From Stenotrophomonas hibiscicola ATCC 19867 (GTDB lineage: Bacteria; Pseudomonadota; Gammaproteobacteria; Xanthomonadales; Xanthomonadaceae), in contig NZ_KB907498.1 of the NCBI RefSeq assembly GCF_000382065.1, forward strand, positions 750,714 through 814,713: a stretch of 64,000 nt of DNA, written 5' to 3'. Positions 9,683 to 18,714 of this stretch are shown piece by piece. Position 1 is the stretch's first letter. Every line of letters begins with the position of its first letter. Under the pieces are notes generated by a model that was not told the origin of the DNA, searched no databases, and saw nothing but the letters and a program-made list of their open reading frames with translations. The position numbers were made by a program, and so were the translations under genes.

Positions 9683-9960
9683 CTAATTGGGCAACCCCAC
9701 CCCGCAAGGCGCAATCCCGACCCGTTCATGCCGCAATCCAGGCGCCATACAGGCCACCAGCACCACTATCGCAAGCACCACTCGAATCAACAACAAAGAG
9801 AGTCCATTCATGGCTTAGTCCCAGTTCGGCACACTCTGGGCGACAGGATGGTTGCTCGACCACGGCAAGCAATCTCCTGCATTGCAGGCACGCGCGCGAT
9901 ACTCACGCGCGCAATAGGTCCCGCCACTCGACTGCACGTAGGCCTTGTGGCGAAAAAATG
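9683..9960 (-). pseudogene. Rhs remnant R3: end of ORF1 and signal peptide of ORF2
   Basis: About 9930-9816 (minus) encodes a copy of the final FN3-like segment (GGTYCAREYRARACNAGDC, then NHPVAQSVPNWD and TAA). One codon later an ATG at 9812 opens MNGLSLLLIRVVLAIVVLVA, matching the tip ORF signal sequence. That frame ends after 42 codons at TAG (9683-9685), before any Rhs core. Stop, spacer codon and start are the same as in the intact locus, and the cysteine of the signal is kept. Confidence 0.82.
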
Positions 9961-10066
9961 CCGATCACGCCGTCTCCCGTTGCAACTGGCGCTTCAGCAG
10001 CCTGCCAGATAGCTACGCTAAAGAAGAGGCCCCATTCGGCGGACGTATCGCGTCCGCACAAGGCTG

Positions 10067-10270
10067 CTACGAACTCTTCCCGCGTAGCAAGCCAACGTAA
10101 AGAGGCATGTAACCCACCGTGAACGCCGCCAGAAGTATGAGCGCCCATTCAATGAATGAAATCCCTGTATGCCCGTACACGAGACGCAACAATCCATAGC
10201 TGGCGATCGTGAAAACAGCAGCTTTCGCGTAATACACGGCGACGCCCTTCAGGATCAATTTGATCTTCAT
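10067..10270 (-). CDS. Small membrane protein, immunity candidate of the R4 tip
   Basis: 67 residues with two hydrophobic segments (about residues 16-31 and 40-60), so probably a two-helix inner-membrane protein. It starts 3 nt after the stop of the R4 toxin-tip ORF, the standard toxin-immunity arrangement. No family is recognised. Small two-helix immunity proteins usually protect against membrane-active toxins, which would fit, but this is inference. Confidence 0.6.
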   Translation of the reverse strand: MKIKLILKGVAVYYAKAAVFTIASYGLLRLVYGHTGISFIEWALILLAAFTVGYMPLYVGLLRGKSS

Positions 10271-10273
10271 ATC

Positions 10274-11020
10274 CTACTTCGACGTATCGTTCACAAGTGG
10301 TTCGAGATCGCCTGATGAACTGACCGCCGCACCGGCGGCATTGGCCGCTGCTTGGGTGGGATTGGAGTATTTAAACCCAGGAGCGGCTTCCTTTATACCC
10401 TGCATCATATTTCCTGCCGCAGCTCGCTCAGCCTGTGTCAGATCAGCACTCGCACTTCTAGCCGCAACACTAGGCGCAGTAGAAACAGCTGCCCCTAAGC
10501 CAGCCGTTACTCCGCTCAAGGCTGCGCCCTTCGCAACCTCGGATATAGAAGCGGCCTTACCTTCAAGTTGTGCATTTGCTTGGACTGAAAATGCACCGAC
10601 GGCTGCATTTCCAACCACGTTTGCAGCAATGGTTCCACAGGTAGTGGCAGCTGTGCTTGCAACGGCACTTACTCCACCACTTAGCGCGCCAGCCGCTGTT
10701 GCGGCAGCAACTTGCCCCCATTTTACTTGGGAGAATCTTTCGCCCATCGACCCTTCAGCCATAGCCATCTGAACACCGATTTTCACAACTACGCCTATTG
10801 GCGCACCCCACAAGCACCGGGGGCAGCGCCCGGCCGGATCTTTGAACACGACTCCCGAGTACGGACTCGCCCCCGCGAAATTGCACGCCCTTACCCGATA
10901 CACATAGCTACCCTTATCACGGCTGGCACCAAAGCTGCTCCCGCCGCCGTTATGCAGCACCGTCCAGGCACCACCGTTGGCACTCTCCTCGCTCGAATCA
11001 GCAGGAAAGGTTCCAGCTCA
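10274..11020 (-). pseudogene. Rhs remnant R4: FN3 fragment fused directly to a toxin tip
   Basis: The minus strand reads EESANGGAWTVLHNGGG and on through YRVRACNFAGASPYSGV, a copy of the fourth FN3-like repeat of the large Rhs protein. It then jumps straight to KDPAGRCPRCLWGAP, the point just after the DPxGR motif that ends an Rhs core. So the end of ORF1, the signal peptide and the core are deleted. A long Ala/Gly/Val-rich pretoxin follows (QVAAATAAGALSGGVSA), to residue 228 of the open frame. A frameshift lies near 11000, and more degenerate FN3-like sequence reaches about 11160. Confidence 0.75.
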
Positions 11021-11233
11021 GCACGCTACGATTGAAGGCCTGCAAAATCACCAGCGCGGCAGACATCGCAGCTGGAGCCGACATAGGCCTGAACCGGAAT
11101 GCCCCCCCGCCATCGGCACCGTTCTCCAGTAGGAAGGGAGTGCCATAACCGTCCCTAACAGTTGATCGACGAACGAGCCTCAACCACCATCATGAGACAC
11201 TGCCTTCTCAATGCGAAAAACGACATGCGGGCG

Positions 11234-11689
11234 TCAAGAAACGAATGATGAATCAACAGATACATCATCGTAATCGAGAGATGCAAAATCAGAAACCGAC
11301 ATCTTCCCTTGAATGCGCAGCAAGCCAATGTAGGCTGACTTAGCCAGGAGTGACTCATAATCATTAGAAAGGAGCACCGCCCTGAGCCACTCCTCGATTG
11401 AAGCTGCTTCAAGCTTCCCCCGAAGCACTGCAGAAACAAGCGATTCAATCATAAGCCTACGATTATCATCAACAGGTTCCTGCCCCACCGTAACAATTCC
11501 AATAAAACAACCAAGAATCAACGGATCTGCCCAACGCAACCCGCCGATGAAAATAGCCCTCTCTCGGATCTCCGGATCACGATGAAACAACGACCTCGAC
11601 ACCAACATGTAGCTTGAGGAATCGGGGTCATCTGTGAGAATACCCGAGATCTTGTAAAGCCTATCAAGCAGCAAGCTATCTTCCACCAC
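11234..11689 (-). CDS. Probable immunity protein for the intact Rhs tip
   Basis: About 151 residues, acidic, predicted helical (repeated Leu/Ile-rich helices such as LLLDRLYKISGIL and SLVSAVLRGKLEAASIEEWL), no signal peptide. It overlaps the 3' end of the toxin ORF. The GTG at 11689 was preferred because GGAG stands 7 nt upstream; TTG at 11692 and GTG at 11686 are alternatives. Immediate downstream overlap with the toxin gene is the usual signature of a polymorphic-toxin immunity gene. The sequence family is not recognised. Confidence 0.7.
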   Translation of the reverse strand: MVEDSLLLDRLYKISGILTDDPDSSSYMLVSRSLFHRDPEIRERAIFIGGLRWADPLILGCFIGIVTVGQEPVDDNRRLMIESLVSAVLRGKLEAASIEEWLRAVLLSNDYESLLAKSAYIGLLRIQGKMSVSDFASLDYDDVSVDSSFVS

Positions 11690-12599
11690 CAAGCGTCTCC
11701 TTCATCTTCGCTATGTTTTCATCCGCCTTGTCAAGCGTTCGCTGGATCCTAACACGCTGCCCTCTAGAAAGACTCGGATTATTCAAGCTCCCCCTCAAAC
11801 TTTTTGCGGCAGAGCTCAGCCCCTTCAGTGAATTTTGCATCTCTGTCACATGATCAAAGCCGGTCTCAATTCCGCGAAGCTCTTTAGCAACTCCGTCAAA
11901 GTCGTGAGGCTTTGCATTATTGTCAACAATGTTATTTATTTTCTTAATTGCCTGCTGCTGAGATCGAGTGAGCGACGCAACGCGACTGGCAATATTGATA
12001 AATGCATTCTTCGCACCACCGATGACAGCTGCAGTCGCTGCCGGAATACGACTGGCAGCTAGAACTGAAACACCCGCAACGGCTCCGGCCGCTCTTGCCT
12101 CCTGGCGAGACCGGCGCTCATCCAACCCCATCTCGCCGTTTATGACAGCCAGATCATCTCTCATCATCTGGCATGTGGATACGCTCTCACAACGGCCGTC
12201 AGGGTCTACATGACCGTAGGGATTTCCAAGGGCATATTTATAGCGATTGAAGTTGGATGACGTATGCCCATTGGCCTCAACCGGATCCGCACTTATGAAA
12301 GATCCAATAGCCGGATCATAATACCGCTGCTGCATGTAACTCAGCCCGGTCCCGGAGTCCGTCACATGCCCCGTATATCCCGGCCCATCCTTCAACGGCC
12401 GGTTGACCACCGCCCCATACGGCTCATACACCGTACGCTCGATGACATTTCCGCTGGCATCGGTGATCGCCACCGGTGAACCCAGTGCATCAGTGTGGAT
12501 GTACTCGACCACTTCCTGTGCGACTGCCGGAGCCATACAGGCCGCCAGCACCACCACCGCGAGTACCGCCCGAAACAACAGCAAAGAGAGTCCATTCAT
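11676..12599 (-). CDS. Rhs core domain protein with C-terminal toxin tip (separate ORF with own signal sequence)
   Basis: The 307-residue protein has a hydrophobic signal at residues 4-28; a lipobox-like LAAC at 18-21 leaves open lipid anchoring versus cleavage after AVAQ. Residues about 30-137 are a typical Rhs-associated core (YIHTDALGSPVAITD, RYYDPAIGSFISADP, NPYGHVDPDGR). Residues 138-307 are the variable tip. The end of the tip (NNAKPHDFDG, FDHVTEMQNSLKGL) resembles the polymorphic toxin type 28 group as I remember it, a predicted RNase family; this is tentative. The ORF begins one codon after the stop of the large Rhs ORF and in the same frame. It overlaps its immunity candidate. Confidence 0.8.
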   Translation of the reverse strand: MNGLSLLLFRAVLAVVVLAACMAPAVAQEVVEYIHTDALGSPVAITDASGNVIERTVYEPYGAVVNRPLKDGPGYTGHVTDSGTGLSYMQQRYYDPAIGSFISADPVEANGHTSSNFNRYKYALGNPYGHVDPDGRCESVSTCQMMRDDLAVINGEMGLDERRSRQEARAAGAVAGVSVLAASRIPAATAAVIGGAKNAFINIASRVASLTRSQQQAIKKINNIVDNNAKPHDFDGVAKELRGIETGFDHVTEMQNSLKGLSSAAKSLRGSLNNPSLSRGQRVRIQRTLDKADENIAKMKETLGGGR

Positions 12600-12602
12600 G
12601 GG

Positions 12603-15600
12603 TTAGTCCCAGCTCAGTACGCCGCGGGTGACGGGATGGTCGGCCGACCACGGCGAGCAACCACCGGCATTGCAGGCACGCACGCGATAGTCGCCGGCGC
12701 AGTAGGCATTCCCGTCTGCACTCACGTAGGCGTTGGGCCCGGTATACAAACGCTTTCCTCCGCCGCCACTCTCAAGCTGGTACTCGGTGGCATCAGGCAC
12801 TTGATTCCATCCCACCGAGCACTGCACCTGATACGGTGCCTTGCGGGTGGTCAGCCATTCCGCAAGATAGAAGTAGGGTGTCCCTGGCGGAAGTGCGACC
12901 ACAACCGTCGCAATGCCCGAGTACGGACTGCACCCCGCGAAATTGCACGCCCTCACGCGATAGGCGTAGCTGCCTTTGCCACGGCTGGCACCAAAGCTGT
13001 TCCCGCCGCCGTTATGCACCACCGTCCAGCCACCACCGTTGGCACTCTCCTCCAGCACGAAGCTCTCGCTGTTGGCCGGCACCGACCAGCTCAGGCTGTA
13101 CTGCGGCACGTTCACCAGGCCCGGCGCGCTGATCACCGGCTCGATCGTCGGTGGTCCGATCACCGCTACCGTCGACGTGGCCGACCAGGGTCCGCAGCCC
13201 GCGCCGTTGCAGGCGGCAACCCGATAGCCGTAGTTGCCCACACCACGCGCGGCGGTGGCATAGGAACCCGCGTTGCCGTCGAACAGCGTGACCCATCCAC
13301 CACCATTGCTGCTTTCCTGCAGGGTGTAGCGCGTGGCACCAGCCACCCCGTTCCAGCCAATGCCGATACTGCCCGGCGCAGCGCGTGCTGGCGCAGAGAG
13401 ACCTGGCGCAGTAGCAGGCGGATACACCACCGTCACTGCAGCCGTGGCGCTGTAACCCGTGCATCCCACCGGATTGCATGCGCGAACCCGGTAGTTGTAG
13501 CTTCCCGCTGCCTTGCCACTGAAGGCCTTGGACTGACCAATGGCGTTGTGCACCTGGGCCCATGCGCCGCCATTGGCGCTTTCCTCCAGCTCATAGCGCT
13601 CGGCACCGGAAGCCGCAGACCATGCCACGCTGTAGCTGCCATTGAAGGCCGTGGCAGGCACGTTCAAGGTCGGCACGGTGGATGGCGCCAATGCCACGGC
13701 CACTGATGCGACATTGCTCCATCCGCCGCACACCGCCCGGCAGCCGCGCACGCGGAACTGATAGGTTCCCGTGATCAGGCCGGTGCTGGTGAACGATTGC
13801 GCCGCGCCATCAAAGACCGTGCTCCAGGTGCCCGCAAGGGCACGCTGCAGCTCATAGCGGTTGGCACCACCGGCCGGGCTCCAGGTCAGGTTCACGCTGC
13901 CCTGTGTGATGTAGCCCGGCGCACTCAGCGCGGGAACGCCGGGTGCGGCTTCACCATGCACCTGGGACACCAGGCTGCCTGACAGGTAGAGATAGTCGGT
14001 CTGCTTGCCGGTACGTTCGTTGCGCTGGAATCGCAGCACACCGCCGTTGTCGTAGAACGAATAGATCGCCCCCTTGCCACTGGCGCTGGCCTTCACCCGG
14101 CGACCGTGAGCGTCGTACTCGTAGCTCTCTGCTGTACCCGCCGCACGCAGTCGGTTGCCGTAATCAAACGCGAAAGCCTGGCCATTGCGCACCGAAAGAT
14201 TGCCCTGCACGTCATAGCCAAGACCGGTCACGGTTGCCCCGGTTCCGGTTTCGATCACGTTGACCAGCCGATTGGTCGGATCGAAATAGTGCGTACGATC
14301 GCGGCTGCCGACCTTGGCACGGCGCAGGTTGTCCAGCGCATCATACTCATACAATGCGTTGCCGAAGCCCGGTGCAGTGACCGTCCGCAACCGGTCCAGG
14401 CCGTCATAGGTCATGTCCCGGTTACCGGGCGCCCCGGGCAGGCCATCGGAAATGGCCATCACATTGCCGCCGGCATCGTAGTCGTAGCTGTCATCCAGCA
14501 CTGCGGCCGCTGCGGTGGCATCGCGGCTGCGGTCGGGCAGCCCGCGGGCATTCTGGGTCAACGTGTGCACGATCCCGTTGCCATAGACGAAGCGGGCCAA
14601 TGCGCCGTTGGCAAAGTAACTGGCCTCTTTCGCATAGCCGCCGACCGTCGTCGCCCGACCCAGTGCGTCCGGCGTATAGCTGACGACACGCCCACCCGGA
14701 TAGGTATTGCTGGCCAGTGTGCCGTTGGCATCGTAGCCGTAGGCCAGGCTCAGGCTTCCCAGATCCGGATGCTGCAGGGTTTCGCCGCTGAGCAGGCGGC
14801 GGCGGTTGTACTGGTAGCGGTTGACGACCATCGGCCGGGCCGGGTCGTTCTGCGTACTGATCTCGGCAGGCAGACCATCAGGCGCGTAGGACCAGTTCTG
14901 ATTTCCACGCCCATCCGGGAAGATCAGGGTCGACAAGCGGTTGGCGGCATCGTAACTGCGCTTCACCGCACGTCCGCTGGCCAGGGCGTCACTGCGGTTG
15001 CAGTCGGTGGTGCTGGTCAAACCCGTGCCGGCCGCCGACCACAGCACGTTGCCTGCCGCGTCGTAGTCCTGCACGGTCGCACCGGTTTCCGGTTCGATGG
15101 TCTTGCACAGCTGCTGGTAGCCGTCATAGACGTAGCGGCGGGTGAGCGACTGGCTGCCGTCTGCACTGCGGCGGGTGATCGCCAGCGGCTTGCCCAGCGT
15201 ATCTCGCTGGATCTCGGTCACCACGCCTTCCGGGTGCTGCAGCGTCAGCGGCATCTCGTAGCTGGGCTGGTCGTAGGCAAGATGGCGTGTCGTCGTCGCC
15301 TGGCCTCGCGGGTTGGTCACCTTCACCGACAGATTGCCCACGTACTCGGTGCGGGTAACCAGTGCCCCCAGCTCGGACGATTGACTGACCACGGTGGGGC
15401 GGCCCAACGCGTCGTACTGCGTCGTGGTGCCGGTCAGGGCGGCATTGATATCGGAGAGCTGCCGCGTGGGATACGAGGCAAACACGGTCTTGCCGCTGGT
15501 GTCGTAGCGGGTCACCACGGCGCTGTCCAGCACGTTGTTGGCGTTTTCGGTCACCAGCACCGGGCGGAACATCGCATCCAGGTAGGTATCCGTGCGCCGC

Positions 15601-17933
15601 CCGCCCTGCGTGCGGGAGTGCTTCCACGCACCGGCGGGCACCCCCAGCTGCGCGCCACCCAGCCGCTGCAGGTCCATGGTTACGCCATTCCAGTTCACGC
15701 TGTCGCCGCCAGGGAACTGCTGGCTGCGCAGCCTGCCCATGCTGTCGTAGCTGAAGCTGGTGGTTGCGCCGGTTTCGTCGGTCAGCGAGGTGATCCAACC
15801 GTTGTCGTCGACGGCAACCGTGCGCACCGCGCCATTGGGCGCTTCGGGCGTGGCCGGCATGCGCAGCTGCTGCGGAACGCCACGCTTCCATCCCGACAGA
15901 TGGCTGGTATTGCCGCGGCCATCGGCCACCGAGGCAACCGTGCCGTCGGCTGCGTAGGTCACCTGCTGCGCCAGGCGGCCGAATGCATAGGCGCGTAACG
16001 GCAGTGCTTTGGCCGTATCGAATTCGGTGCGCGACTGCTCGATGCCATTGAGCACACTGCGCGCCACCTGGCCGTTCACCCATAGCGCGGGATTGTCGTA
16101 GTAGCTGGTGCTGCTGGTGCGACTCTGGCCGGCGGAATTCGCTTCGACAACGGAAACTTCGCGGACGAAGGCATCAAAGGCCTGCACCGTACGGGTGAAC
16201 TGCACGCCGTCCTGATTGATGATCGTGCTCTGCACTGGGCGGTTCAGATGCTCTCCCAGCTCCGTGGCCCCGTACTTGAGATTCCGACCCGCCTCGCGCG
16301 GGAACGGTGCGCTGGCAAGCTGCGCGTCCGGGTAGTAGTTACTGCGCTCGGTTCGAACCACCGCGCCACCAGAGCTGGTTGTCGTCGACAGCAGCAGACC
16401 GTCGTTATAGCCAACTTCCTTTCCGAATTCGTATGTCCGGATCGTGCCATCCGGCAGGGTTTCAATCGTTATCTTGGGCTCTGCCTGCCCCACCGGGATC
16501 GCCGGCCACCCAGCCTGGTCGACTCTCCTGTCGTACTCCCACCCCAGATTGGTGTACTGATAGCTCCACTCCGCCGTGGGCATCCCCGGGCCACTTATCC
16601 GCTTTGCCACCAGCGACATCGCGTCCCGATAGATAGGCGTGAGATTCCATCCGTCGGCCAGCAACTGGTCGTCGCCGGAAGTCTGGCAGTTGAACGGAAC
16701 ATTCTTGCGGCCATGCCGGAAGGGTCGGAACACGAAGGTTCCCACCGCGCCTGATGGGTGCGTGATGGAGGCTGCAACCTCGGTCTGCACAATCTTGTTC
16801 GTCTTCGCGCAAAGAGCCGGGACCTCCATATAGGCCCAAACGTCCTGCCCGGTGTACTCCTGGTACTTCTTCGTCACATTGACAGGCGGCAGGTTGTAGC
16901 TCCACGCCGTCCCGTCCGGCAGCGTCACCGACTGCAACACACCGGCCGGGGTGTAGCCATAGGTCCAGGTTCGACCCGCTGCCGTCGCCGTTGCGATACG
17001 GCCCAGGGAGTCATAGGCAAGGCTGATGCTGCGCCCATCGTTGGCAATGATTCGATCCAGCCGCCCGCCGTTCCATTCGTAGCGGACCCAATTGCCGAAA
17101 CGATCGACAACCTGTGATGGATAAAGGAAGACCTTTTTCCGTTTCAGCGTGGCATGGGTGATGGTGTCGTAGGGCTGGAGAACGGCAGACTCGTTCTCGC
17201 GCGCCACCATCCAGTCGAAGTAGTACTTGGTTCCGTCTGGCGCGTGGCCCAGGAAACCCTCGCCCGGCTGGCCGCTCTTGAGTGCACTGAGGCAGGAGAA
17301 GAACCATCCCCCTTTTGTGTTCCAGGGCGTTGGCGTGCCAACCTGGGGCGTTGGCTGGCGCGCGTCCCCGCTGCCCGCCAGGACGGTTTCACCGCCTCCA
17401 CCCGGCAATGAAAGCCTCACCCCCTCCCAATAGGTGTACGGAGCAAAACTGATGGTCTGGGTTTGCTTGTAATTCCAGACATCCAGCGACGGGGGTGCGG
17501 AGACTGTCGAGCAACGGGCACTTGGCGTCCAATGTCCGCCGATCGCGGTTTCGGGCTGGTCTCCATAGATGCCTGAAAGCGATGGGATGTCGAGATCCCA
17601 GTTTCCATATTCCTTGTCATTTGCACTGCCGCTGACATCCCCGTAACTGCGGCTGAGCGATACCGCGAGCCCACTGTTGCCCGGAATCGAAATATCCGTG
17701 GCTTTGAAACTGATCGAGCCGTCGTAGAGATTGACCTGCTCGCCGAAGATCTCGCCCTTCAGCGGCTCGACGAGGTCCCCATACTTCAGTCGCTTGTCGT
17801 ACTCCTGCCGCCAGGTGGGAACGATCTGGGCGGAAACGCCGACCGGTGCCAGCACGCACAGGGCAACGACACCGAGAAGCAGACCCTTGGCAGCCATTGC
17901 CGCGCGCGGATGAGAAATGAGGCCAGACTGCAT
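12603..17933 (-). CDS. Secreted YD-repeat (Rhs) protein with five FN3-like repeats
   Basis: The start at 17933 is fixed by GGGAGGATC just upstream; the longer frame has no signal. The 1776-residue product has a Sec-type signal (about residues 12-35). YD/RHS repeats run from about 300 to 1325 (GNVMAISDG, YDGLDRLRTVTAPG, YEYDALDNLRRA). Five FN3-like repeats of about 85-90 residues follow (about 1335-1776), each ending in a YRVRACNxxGC-like motif. It stops exactly where other Rhs proteins continue into the core; that part is in the next ORF. No PAAR, VgrG or other type VI component is seen nearby, so export is probably Sec-dependent. The likely role is a cage for the toxin tip. Confidence 0.88.
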   Translation of the reverse strand: MQSGLISHPRAAMAAKGLLLGVVALCVLAPVGVSAQIVPTWRQEYDKRLKYGDLVEPLKGEIFGEQVNLYDGSISFKATDISIPGNSGLAVSLSRSYGDVSGSANDKEYGNWDLDIPSLSGIYGDQPETAIGGHWTPSARCSTVSAPPSLDVWNYKQTQTISFAPYTYWEGVRLSLPGGGGETVLAGSGDARQPTPQVGTPTPWNTKGGWFFSCLSALKSGQPGEGFLGHAPDGTKYYFDWMVARENESAVLQPYDTITHATLKRKKVFLYPSQVVDRFGNWVRYEWNGGRLDRIIANDGRSISLAYDSLGRIATATAAGRTWTYGYTPAGVLQSVTLPDGTAWSYNLPPVNVTKKYQEYTGQDVWAYMEVPALCAKTNKIVQTEVAASITHPSGAVGTFVFRPFRHGRKNVPFNCQTSGDDQLLADGWNLTPIYRDAMSLVAKRISGPGMPTAEWSYQYTNLGWEYDRRVDQAGWPAIPVGQAEPKITIETLPDGTIRTYEFGKEVGYNDGLLLSTTTSSGGAVVRTERSNYYPDAQLASAPFPREAGRNLKYGATELGEHLNRPVQSTIINQDGVQFTRTVQAFDAFVREVSVVEANSAGQSRTSSTSYYDNPALWVNGQVARSVLNGIEQSRTEFDTAKALPLRAYAFGRLAQQVTYAADGTVASVADGRGNTSHLSGWKRGVPQQLRMPATPEAPNGAVRTVAVDDNGWITSLTDETGATTSFSYDSMGRLRSQQFPGGDSVNWNGVTMDLQRLGGAQLGVPAGAWKHSRTQGGRRTDTYLDAMFRPVLVTENANNVLDSAVVTRYDTSGKTVFASYPTRQLSDINAALTGTTTQYDALGRPTVVSQSSELGALVTRTEYVGNLSVKVTNPRGQATTTRHLAYDQPSYEMPLTLQHPEGVVTEIQRDTLGKPLAITRRSADGSQSLTRRYVYDGYQQLCKTIEPETGATVQDYDAAGNVLWSAAGTGLTSTTDCNRSDALASGRAVKRSYDAANRLSTLIFPDGRGNQNWSYAPDGLPAEISTQNDPARPMVVNRYQYNRRRLLSGETLQHPDLGSLSLAYGYDANGTLASNTYPGGRVVSYTPDALGRATTVGGYAKEASYFANGALARFVYGNGIVHTLTQNARGLPDRSRDATAAAAVLDDSYDYDAGGNVMAISDGLPGAPGNRDMTYDGLDRLRTVTAPGFGNALYEYDALDNLRRAKVGSRDRTHYFDPTNRLVNVIETGTGATVTGLGYDVQGNLSVRNGQAFAFDYGNRLRAAGTAESYEYDAHGRRVKASASGKGAIYSFYDNGGVLRFQRNERTGKQTDYLYLSGSLVSQVHGEAAPGVPALSAPGYITQGSVNLTWSPAGGANRYELQRALAGTWSTVFDGAAQSFTSTGLITGTYQFRVRGCRAVCGGWSNVASVAVALAPSTVPTLNVPATAFNGSYSVAWSAASGAERYELEESANGGAWAQVHNAIGQSKAFSGKAAGSYNYRVRACNPVGCTGYSATAAVTVVYPPATAPGLSAPARAAPGSIGIGWNGVAGATRYTLQESSNGGGWVTLFDGNAGSYATAARGVGNYGYRVAACNGAGCGPWSATSTVAVIGPPTIEPVISAPGLVNVPQYSLSWSVPANSESFVLEESANGGGWTVVHNGGGNSFGASRGKGSYAYRVRACNFAGCSPYSGIATVVVALPPGTPYFYLAEWLTTRKAPYQVQCSVGWNQVPDATEYQLESGGGGKRLYTGPNAYVSADGNAYCAGDYRVRACNAGGCSPWSADHPVTRGVLSWD

Positions 17934-18174
17934 GCAGATCCTCCCTGGATCGACGTCCCTGTGTGCCCCACCCGCGCCGAACGGCAGTTGACCTTCGACC
18001 AGGCGGCACCCACGCCGGCAGACAGCCACGCGTTGCTTCACGGTGGGCGGGTGCTGGTCACAGATATGAACGAATAATGAAGATGGCGTCAAGTCCACGC
18101 ATTGGCCACACTCGGCAAAGTCACGTCAGCCAGCAGCCTCCCGTGCCCTTCCCTGCTCCACCTAGAATGTCCCC

Positions 18175-18714
18175 ATGAGCACCCTGACCTTCCGCGCCGC
18201 CACGCCGGCCGACATCCCCGCCCTCATTGCCCTCGTCACCTCGGCCTACCGCGGCGATGCCAGCCGCGTCGGCTGGACCACCGAAGCCGACCTGCTGGAC
18301 GGCGCCCGCATCGACGCCGAAGGCATTCAGGCCGACCTGGACCGCCCGCGCTCCACCATCCTGCTGGCCGAGCGCGGGAATCGGCTGGTGGCCTGCGCCC
18401 ACGTCGCCGATGTCGACGGCAAGGGCTACTTCGGCATGTTCTCGGTCGATCCGGCCCAGCAGGGCGGCGGCGTCGGCAAGCAGCTGATGGACGCCGCCGA
18501 AGCGCACGCCGCACGCGAATGGAACGTGCCGGTGATGCAGATGACGGTGATCGACGTGCGCGACGAACTGATCGCCTTCTACGAGCGTCGCGGCTACAGC
18601 CGCACCGGCATCAAGAAGCCGTTCCCGTATGGCGACGAGCGTTTCGGCATCCCCAAGCGCGACGACCTGCGCTTCGAGATCCTTGAAAAGCCGTTGACCG
18701 GAGCCGTCGCGTGA
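18175..18714 (+). CDS. GNAT-family N-acetyltransferase
   Basis: A 179-residue GCN5-related acetyltransferase. The acetyl-CoA motif is seen as VDPAQQGGGVGKQLMD (motif A, QxxGxG type), followed by a beta-bulge and the terminal FYERRGYSRTG strand-helix. The substrate cannot be told from sequence. It overlaps the Rieske gene by four bases (GTGA), so the two form a small operon pointing away from the Rhs island. Confidence 0.9.
   Translation: MSTLTFRAATPADIPALIALVTSAYRGDASRVGWTTEADLLDGARIDAEGIQADLDRPRSTILLAERGNRLVACAHVADVDGKGYFGMFSVDPAQQGGGVGKQLMDAAEAHAAREWNVPVMQMTVIDVRDELIAFYERRGYSRTGIKKPFPYGDERFGIPKRDDLRFEILEKPLTGAVA

Noticed and set aside
9667..9683. Second poly-C run as a phase-variation tract
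   Set aside because: Only about nine C, inside decayed Rhs remnant R3, with no gene whose expression it would control.
9903..10148. 81-residue minus-strand frame between R3 and the small membrane gene
   Set aside because: It overlaps the better-supported 10067-10270 gene and ends in an out-of-frame reading of the FN3 remnant; probably chance or debris.
14106..15998. A 630-residue open frame on the plus strand inside the Rhs gene
   Set aside because: It is antisense to the YD-repeat coding sequence, with GC-rich codon shadowing, no domain and no ribosome site. The minus-strand gene explains the region.
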